Positions 32,122 to 36,874 of a stretch of 36,874 nucleotides of DNA are shown here, in pieces; position 1 is the stretch's first letter, and the number at the start of each line of letters is the position of its first letter. The notes beneath the pieces were generated by a model that did no database searches, was not told where the DNA came from, and was given only the letters and a program-made list of their open reading frames with translations. A program made the position numbers and the translations under genes. The DNA comes from Treponema sp. UBA3813 (lineage in GTDB: Bacteria > Spirochaetota > Spirochaetia > Treponematales > Treponemataceae): NCBI GenBank assembly GCA_002368605.1, contig DFEB01000059.1, forward strand, positions 1-36,874, written 5' to 3'.

Positions 32122-32826
32122 TTAGTAGTTGCCTTTGTAAATAACGCGAACCTGCTTGTAAAGACCTTCGCCTTCGCTCTTTGTCTCAATGTCAGAGAAA
32201 TCGTTAAGAGTGGTGTGAATCAAGCGGCGCTCAAAAGGATTCATCGGCTCAAGGAGGATTGAAGTTCTCTTTGTGCGGACTTTGTCAGCTGTTGTGTAAG
32301 CCAGATGAACAAGATTCTCCTCGCGACGAACACGGTAATTCTCAGTGTCAAGGATTATACGGACATCTTCTCGGCCTAGGTGACCTGCGTACACATTTGC
32401 CAAAAGCTGGAGAGCATCAAGGTTCTTTCCTTTGCGACCGATGAGGATTGAAGAGCTTTCTGAGCTGAGCTTAAGTCCGATTTTCTTTTCTTCACGGAAG
32501 GCAACTTCTACGCTTGCCTCATAGCCCATCTTTGCGATGACATCTGAAACAAACTGAACAAGTTTCTGTTCAAACTCATCCTGAGGAATTGGGTTACCCA
32601 TGACACGTTTTGCTGTCTCTGATGGTGAAGAAGACTCGTCATCGTATTTTACACCAGGTGTTGCCTCGTCTGTGTGAACACGGATTTTAACATAGCCAGA
32701 TTTGAACAAAGTCTTCTTCTGAACTTCGATAATCTCAACATCAAACTGATCGCTTTCAAGACCAAGTTCGATTGTCGCTTTTTCGATTGCGTCTTTTTCT
32801 GTTTTTCCTTCAAACTCGTAAGTCAT
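32122..32826 (-). CDS. jag: Jag/KhpB RNA-binding protein (Jag-N, KH, R3H)
   Basis: The 234-aa product has the Jag N-terminal domain (FEGKTEKDAIEKATIELGL), a KH domain (about 95-170; SSILIGRKGKNLDALQLLAN) and an R3H domain (about 175-234; LEPMNPFERRLIHTTLND). It binds RNA and in Gram-positives affects cell-wall synthesis and division. It is the last gene of the conserved rpmH-rnpA-yidD-yidC-jag order, 23 bases after yidC. AGGAG precedes the ATG, and the intergenic space contains a GATAGTTAGT word. Confidence 0.93.
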   Translation of the reverse strand: MTYEFEGKTEKDAIEKATIELGLESDQFDVEIIEVQKKTLFKSGYVKIRVHTDEATPGVKYDDESSSPSETAKRVMGNPIPQDEFEQKLVQFVSDVIAKMGYEASVEVAFREEKKIGLKLSSESSSILIGRKGKNLDALQLLANVYAGHLGREDVRIILDTENYRVRREENLVHLAYTTADKVRTKRTSILLEPMNPFERRLIHTTLNDFSDIETKSEGEGLYKQVRVIYKGNY

Positions 32827-32849
32827 TTTATTTATCTCCTATTTACTAA

Positions 32850-34697
32850 CTATCGTTTGTTTTTATTTGTTGATTTAACCAAAACTGGCTTTTTATTCTT
32901 CATCATTTTATTGATGACAAGCTGCTGCCCAAGCTGGAAAATGTTTGAAACTGTCCAGTACAAGAGCAAACCTGCCGGAGCATTGTAGAAGAGGAAGAAG
33001 AACATAATCGGCATACCGTACATCATCATCTTCATCTGGCCGGCACTCTGTCCTGCGGCTGCAGTTCCACCGTTCTGAGTAATTTTTCCGAACAAAAGCT
33101 GAGAAATCACATAAACAATAGGCAAAATACGAATCTGATTCCAGCCCAAGAAAGGAAGTCCGCGCTCAAAAACAGGGCCGACATGGTCGCCTACCGAAAG
33201 GTCATCTATCCATCCCTTAATGAATGAAGCTCCACGGAATTCAAAGTAATTGTTGAACAAATTGTACATAGCGAACAAAATCACAAACTGGAAAAGCAAT
33301 GGCAAACATCCGCTCATAGGATTATAGCCAATTTCTTTGTACATTTTCGCTGTTTCCATCTGCAATTTCTGAGGATCGCCCTTGTATTTGGCCTGAAGTT
33401 CCTGCATCTTCGGCTGGAACTGCTGCATTTTCTGAGTACCTTCCAAGCTCTTCTTTGTAATCGGGAAAAGAGCCATTTTCAAGATAATCGTTACGATAAT
33501 GATTGAAACGCCCCAGTTGTGAACGATTTTATTGATGTTTTCAAGCAAGAATTTAAGAATGACCTCAAGCCAGTACAAAAATCCTGAAGTCTGCAAACTC
33601 TCGTTGAAGTGAACTCCGCTCAATCCCCATTCATTTTTATCTTCTGAAACATAATTTTTAAGTTCAGATTCATTTCGAGGACCAGCGTAGATATAATAAC
33701 TATCGTTAGTTTCTTTTGAATCAGTTGCTTTTCGAGTCATTTTGACCTGAGCATTGGCAGATTCTCCGACTTCGATTTCTGAGTTGTAAACCACCGTGCT
33801 GGACATTGAATTTTTGTTCTCTGGGTAAACGATGAACTCGAAGTATTTTCCAGCCATTGCCGTCCAAACCCAATCACGCTCATAGTTTTTAGTCTGCTTT
33901 GTTCCCAGACGAGTTTTCTTAACTTTTTCGCCATTGAAAGAAACCAACTCACGGTATTCGTAGCGGTCAACTTTGGGATTATATTTCGGGCCGACCTGAG
34001 GAGCAGTGCGCAATGTGTAAGCAGCTCCGCCTACATCAAGTCCCTTGAAATTCTCATCGCCATCGATTGTGATGTCAAGTTTGAAAGTGTAGTCGTTCGG
34101 CTTGAAAGTGTATTTTTTAACAAGTGTAAATTCGCTTGTAGTTCCGTCTGCATTTTTTGAAGTAAATTTTTTGAAGAATCCGATTGAATAATCACCAAGT
34201 TTTTTTACATTAAAAATGTCATTAACAATCGGCTTTGTAGCGTCACCAAGAGAAAGACCAAAAGCGCGGTTTTTATCAGAAAGATTTTCGATAAGCTCAA
34301 CGCCCTTTCCTGTATCCACATCACGGTTTTTAAGGTTGCCCTTGTCGTCTTTTTCGATTAACTCATAGCTGACGATATCGCCGCCACGGTTCGTAAAAGT
34401 GACCTGAACTTTATTTGTAGTGATTGTGAAATTTTCTTCGGTAAGATTGATTTCTTCGCCTGATTCAGAAATTGAATTTTCTGTAGCGATAATGCTTGTT
34501 TCAGAAGAATCAACTGAGCCTTCTGAATTTTCTGCTTTGCCAGCTTCGTTTTCTACGACAGCTGAATTCTGTTCAGTCTGATTTTCTGCCTGATTCTGTT
34601 CCTGAGCTTTTGGAGGAAACAAAAAAGTCTGTGCGGCAAAAAATCCCACAAATACAACGGTAGAAAGGGAAATTGCCCAAACGGTGTTTTTTTCCAT
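32850..34697 (-). CDS. yidC: Membrane protein insertase YidC
   Basis: The 615-aa product has an N-terminal helix (about 5-25), a Glu/Asn/Ser-rich linker, a large periplasmic beta domain (about 75-385) and the five-helix insertase core (about 390-600; VHNWGVSIIIVTIILKMALF, MQQFQPKMQELQAKYKGDP, NPMSGCLPLLFQFVILFAMY). The long form is typical of Gram-negative bacteria. It inserts and folds inner-membrane proteins with or without SecYEG. The conserved core arginine appears to be replaced or shifted; helix 1 shows KMALFPIT where Gram-positive forms carry an Arg in the groove. It lies in the conserved block between yidD and jag. Confidence 0.97.
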   Translation of the reverse strand: MEKNTVWAISLSTVVFVGFFAAQTFLFPPKAQEQNQAENQTEQNSAVVENEAGKAENSEGSVDSSETSIIATENSISESGEEINLTEENFTITTNKVQVTFTNRGGDIVSYELIEKDDKGNLKNRDVDTGKGVELIENLSDKNRAFGLSLGDATKPIVNDIFNVKKLGDYSIGFFKKFTSKNADGTTSEFTLVKKYTFKPNDYTFKLDITIDGDENFKGLDVGGAAYTLRTAPQVGPKYNPKVDRYEYRELVSFNGEKVKKTRLGTKQTKNYERDWVWTAMAGKYFEFIVYPENKNSMSSTVVYNSEIEVGESANAQVKMTRKATDSKETNDSYYIYAGPRNESELKNYVSEDKNEWGLSGVHFNESLQTSGFLYWLEVILKFLLENINKIVHNWGVSIIIVTIILKMALFPITKKSLEGTQKMQQFQPKMQELQAKYKGDPQKLQMETAKMYKEIGYNPMSGCLPLLFQFVILFAMYNLFNNYFEFRGASFIKGWIDDLSVGDHVGPVFERGLPFLGWNQIRILPIVYVISQLLFGKITQNGGTAAAGQSAGQMKMMMYGMPIMFFFLFYNAPAGLLLYWTVSNIFQLGQQLVINKMMKNKKPVLVKSTNKNKR

Positions 34698-34719
34698 TAC
34701 TTTTTCCTTGAAAGATAAT

Positions 34720-34941
34720 TTATGGCACGGGGTCGTAGCCGCCTGTGTGAAGAGGAGTGCATTTGATTATTCGTTTTGAAGAAAGATATAGGCCTTTAAC
34801 AGCACCATGTTTTTTTAATGCTTCCAGCGCATAAGCCGAGCATGTTGGGTAAAAACGGCAGCAGGCAGGCTTTAACGGAGAAAGAAACTTTCTATAAAAG
34901 CGAATAGGCAGACATAAAATGAAAACAATTATTTTGCTCAT
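34720..34941 (-). CDS. yidD: Membrane protein insertion efficiency factor YidD
   Basis: The 73-aa product carries the family motif [15 protein letters not shown] with cysteines at CCRFYPTCS and the C-terminal [13 protein letters not shown]. It is a small inner-membrane-associated helper of YidC-dependent insertion. Its ATG overlaps the stop codon of rnpA (ATGA), so the two are coupled. Confidence 0.96.
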   Translation of the reverse strand: MSKIIVFILCLPIRFYRKFLSPLKPACCRFYPTCSAYALEALKKHGAVKGLYLSSKRIIKCTPLHTGGYDPVP

Positions 34942-35291
34942 TTTTTGACTATACCAGCTTTTTCACACAATGTACGAAATTGAACACACCGCGTGCTGAA
35001 CGAGTCTTTCTCGGAAGGGGGATATACCAAAAAAAGCATATCATATCCGGTGTTCAGGTGTGCTTTGTAATTACGATAGGTTTCGCGACTGAACCGCTTT
35101 GCGCGATTTCGTTCGACTGCATTGCCAAAACCACGGGGAAGGGGAAATCCGATTCGATTGAATCCAAGTTGATTGGGGAGATAGAATAATTTTGCTCCCG
35201 CTACGCTTGCCCTTTTCCCGTTTTTGAACAGATTTTTAAAATCAGCAGGACGCTTTATGTGTTCTTCACGACTAAAACTTGCTGATTCCAT
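34938..35291 (-). CDS. rnpA: Ribonuclease P protein component
   Basis: The 117-aa product shows the RnpA signature [19 protein letters not shown] (about 55-73), the basic RNR helix that binds RNase P RNA, and an N-terminal [15 protein letters not shown]. It supports 5' maturation of tRNAs. It follows rpmH by 18 bases, as in most bacteria. AGAGG precedes the ATG. Confidence 0.96.
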   Translation of the reverse strand: MESASFSREEHIKRPADFKNLFKNGKRASVAGAKLFYLPNQLGFNRIGFPLPRGFGNAVERNRAKRFSRETYRNYKAHLNTGYDMLFLVYPPSEKDSFSTRCVQFRTLCEKAGIVKK

Positions 35292-35309
35292 AAAATCTGC
35301 CTCTTTTAA

Positions 35310-35465
35310 TTAGTATTTTTTATGTTCGTCACAAACTGAGAGCTTTTTGCGGCCCTTAGCGCGTCGGCGAGCGAGAACCATGCGTCCACCACGAGTAGCC
35401 ATGCGTGCACGGAATCCAAATTTTCTGTTTCTTTTAACTTTTGATGGTTGGTATGTTCGTTTCAT
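35310..35465 (-). CDS. rpmH: 50S ribosomal protein L34
   Basis: A 51-codon frame begins [18 protein letters not shown] and continues with [20 protein letters not shown], the invariant L34 sequence, then has a slightly longer tail (CDEHKKY) than the usual 44-47 residues. AAGGAG lies nine bases upstream. It is the first gene of the conserved block. Confidence 0.97.
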   Translation of the reverse strand: MKRTYQPSKVKRNRKFGFRARMATRGGRMVLARRRAKGRKKLSVCDEHKKY

Positions 35466-35522
35466 AGAACATTCTCCTTATTATTGGGGACTTTGCCCTT
35501 AATTTTGATAAAATTGAGCAAT

Positions 35523-35551
35523 AAAATTCTTCATTCCCTAAAAAGAATTTT
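35523..35551 (-). terminator. AT-rich hairpin between the DUF721 gene and rpmH
   Basis: AAAATTCTT/AAGAATTTT is a perfect 9-bp stem with an 11-base loop. It follows the DUF721 stop codon by about 28 bases on the minus strand. The stem is AT-rich and the T tract short, so efficiency is doubtful. Immediately toward rpmH, AATTTT-GAT-AAAATT (35501-35515) is a further small palindrome. Confidence 0.45.
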
Positions 35552-35578
35552 TTGGTAGTGGGAAGTAGTCTAACAAAT

Positions 35579-36148
35579 TTATTCGCTTTCGGTCAATATA
35601 TCGTTTTTTAATCTGTCTAAAATTCTTCGTAAATTTTCAGGAATTTCTTTATTCGGAGAAGATTTTTCTTTATTTTTAACGGAATCGCTAGAAACCTTCC
35701 GATTTTTTTCATCAAATTCCTGAATTACTTTTTCTTCTTTTTGAATTCTTTCTTCTATGTCTGAGCGGATTTTTTCTTCGTTAATTTGGGAATGAAGCTC
35801 GGCATTTGTGCCTCGAAGACGGAATGCCAGAGACGAAATTTTTACATCAGGAACGCCCCGTTTTAGCCCTGTGATAATATACTTCTGATAAAGGCGCAAA
35901 GTCTGAATCCAGGCGGGGTGATCAGCCTCAACAAGAAGAATTCCGTTTTTCAAATCAATAATCCGGGAATGAGAATAAAGATTTACGCCAAGATTCTCTC
36001 CATTCTTTGCGTTCGAACGGATTGACTCCAGAGTAACCCGCCAGGTTCTGAGAAGTTTGTTGTTTTTTTCGACTTCCGCACGCTCGATATTTGTGAATGC
36101 GGTCATTATCATTTCCTGCGCGGAAATCAGGTTGTCCTCATACGCCAT
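35579..36148 (-). CDS. DUF721/DciA-like protein
   Basis: The 189-aa product has the DUF721 core at about residues 35-115 (NLGVNLYSHSRIIDLKNGIL, then VEADHPAWIQTLRLYQKYII) and a charged, probably coiled tail. The family includes DciA, a loader of the replicative helicase, and is often encoded near dnaA, dnaN, recF or rpmH. The ATG at 36148 overlaps the stop codon of the upstream gene and has GAGG before it. Its position next to rpmH suggests the chromosome-origin neighbourhood, but no dnaA is in view. Confidence 0.8.
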   Translation of the reverse strand: MAYEDNLISAQEMIMTAFTNIERAEVEKNNKLLRTWRVTLESIRSNAKNGENLGVNLYSHSRIIDLKNGILLVEADHPAWIQTLRLYQKYIITGLKRGVPDVKISSLAFRLRGTNAELHSQINEEKIRSDIEERIQKEEKVIQEFDEKNRKVSSDSVKNKEKSSPNKEIPENLRRILDRLKNDILTESE

Positions 36149-36558
36149 CAAAAATTCCTCAGCTGATTCTTAAGAATCTGAAGTTTTTCCTTGAGCCGCC
36201 GAACTTCATCCAAAGAAGAAAAAATCTTTGAAGCCATGTAAGCGTCAGCAAAAATTCCGTCAAAAAGGAAATCAGCAAAAGTCAAAAAACCGCCAATCGT
36301 CATGCGGTAATCTGGAGGAATGCTCACAGAGCCGAGAACCTGCTGCAATCTTTGCAGAAGCATGTTCGCCTCATTCATAAGATTGGCCGCACCGTTGAGT
36401 TTATGGTGCTTAATCAGGTCAGTGATTAATCCTCCTCCCAGCATGTCAAGGACACTCCAGTTGCGTGCACTCTTAAGCTTGTCTTCTGCCTCTTCAACGA
36501 GAGGAATTAAACGATCAATGAGACTCAAAGCCTCAGAAATTTGTGGATTATTTGTCAT
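36148..36558 (-). CDS. Conserved helical protein of unknown function
   Basis: The 136-aa product is almost entirely helical: an N-terminal heptad-rich segment (LIDRLIPLVEEAEDKLKSAR), a Gly-rich turn (MLGGGLITDLIKHHKLNGA), a middle helix and a C-terminal coiled segment (SSLDEVRRLKEKLQILKNQ). There is no signal peptide. It overlaps both neighbours by a few bases, so it is translated in an operon with the CoA-binding protein and the DUF721 protein. I do not recognise a domain. Confidence 0.75.
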   Translation of the reverse strand: MTNNPQISEALSLIDRLIPLVEEAEDKLKSARNWSVLDMLGGGLITDLIKHHKLNGAANLMNEANMLLQRLQQVLGSVSIPPDYRMTIGGFLTFADFLFDGIFADAYMASKIFSSLDEVRRLKEKLQILKNQLRNF

Positions 36559-36874
36559 TTTTCACCTTATCCTTAGCATAAACGCTCAGCCCAACAAGCA
36601 CGCAGCCTTCGATATACGGAAGATTTTTCTCGTTGAGATAAGAAAGAAGCTCCTCACTCTCCGCACCAGGCTGAATCACGATGCACTTAAATGACTTTTT
36701 ACATTCCTTGATGAGAGCCAGACCTTTCACCGGGTTTATGCAAAAGTCGATGATGTCAATATCGCCCGGAATATCATTAAAGCTTGCAAGCTCTTTTCCA
36801 ACAGAATGAACCGTGTAGCCGTGCTCCAAAAGCCCCTGCTTGATTTTGTAAGCATATTTCTCAGGATTGAGTGT
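36548..36874 (-). CDS. CoA-binding domain protein (YccU type), 5' end cut by window
   Basis: The visible 108 codons read NPEKYAYKIKQGLLEHGYTV, then DIDIIDFCINPVKGL and CIVIQPGAESEELLSYL, the pattern of the small CoA_binding_2 / YccU Rossmann proteins (about 130-140 residues in full). The frame stays open to the window edge, so the true start lies outside. The stop overlaps the start of the next gene. The physiological role of this family is not settled. Confidence 0.85.
   Translation of the reverse strand, partial: TLNPEKYAYKIKQGLLEHGYTVHSVGKELASFNDIPGDIDIIDFCINPVKGLALIKECKKSFKCIVIQPGAESEELLSYLNEKNLPYIEGCVLVGLSVYAKDKVKNDK

Noticed and set aside
1-36874. CRISPR array, tRNA or rRNA genes, prophage or IS element
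   Set aside because: No regularly spaced repeats, no cloverleaf with a GTTCRA arm, no rRNA words, and no transposase, integrase or phage structural gene were found.

Overview
The window reads as chromosomal DNA of a spirochaete, most probably a host-associated Treponema. The grounds are a free-standing phenylalanyl-tRNA synthetase beta chain of the short archaeal type (a known spirochaete peculiarity), a compact rpmH-rnpA-yidD-yidC-jag block, several HD-GYP and regulator-propeller signalling proteins, relaxed lipoboxes and moderately AT-rich DNA. The genus is an inference; no rRNA or tRNA gene was seen.

Layout. (i) 1-5893: a minus-strand signalling operon, read from right to left: a 7TM-PAS sensor without output domain, a membrane-domain ORF, a propeller/Y_Y_Y/HD-GYP c-di-GMP phosphodiesterase, and a membrane-anchored BMP-type binding protein. 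The membrane-domain ORF and the propeller ORF look like two halves of one gene joined out of frame by a deletion. (ii) 5964-6242: a GC-rich mosaic repeat. (iii) 6252-13659: an accessory stretch with an XRE regulator under a palindromic operator, a secreted repeat protein, an additional RNase III, a MATE exporter, an unknown 380-aa protein, a small ORF and a secreted transglutaminase-like protein. A leader of about 117 bp occurs twice and brackets the RNase III-MATE pair. (iv) 13712-18787: Nudix hydrolase, YhbY, a second HD-GYP sensor, a frameshifted lipoprotein gene and pheT. (v) 18936-22915: an AlkD-like DNA repair protein and the three-gene proton-translocating transhydrogenase operon, interrupted by a repeat element and a chain of hairpins. 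(vi) 23255-26953: uxaC, a BspA-like LRR lipoprotein, an XRE gene killed by one stop codon, and a CmpB-type membrane protein. (vii) 27066-31959: an orphan DNA adenine methylase, a membrane protein with a degenerate DUF4105-like domain, a cyclophilin-FKBP lipoprotein and a secreted unknown. (viii) 32122-36874: jag, yidC, yidD, rnpA, rpmH, then a DUF721 gene, an unknown and a CoA-binding protein cut by the window edge.

Three themes cross the window. First, five dispersed GC-rich elements share ends and linkers but have different mini-hairpin arms, so pairing rather than sequence seems conserved; a second set of small hairpins opening with TGTCA lies in or beside some of them. Second, several genes have a -10 box exactly six bases before the ATG and no ribosome binding site, pointing to leaderless mRNAs. 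Third, decay is visible: one deletion/frameshift, one G-tract frameshift and one nonsense codon, each in a signalling or surface gene.

All calls come from reading the sequence and from general knowledge of the families; no search or folding program was run.
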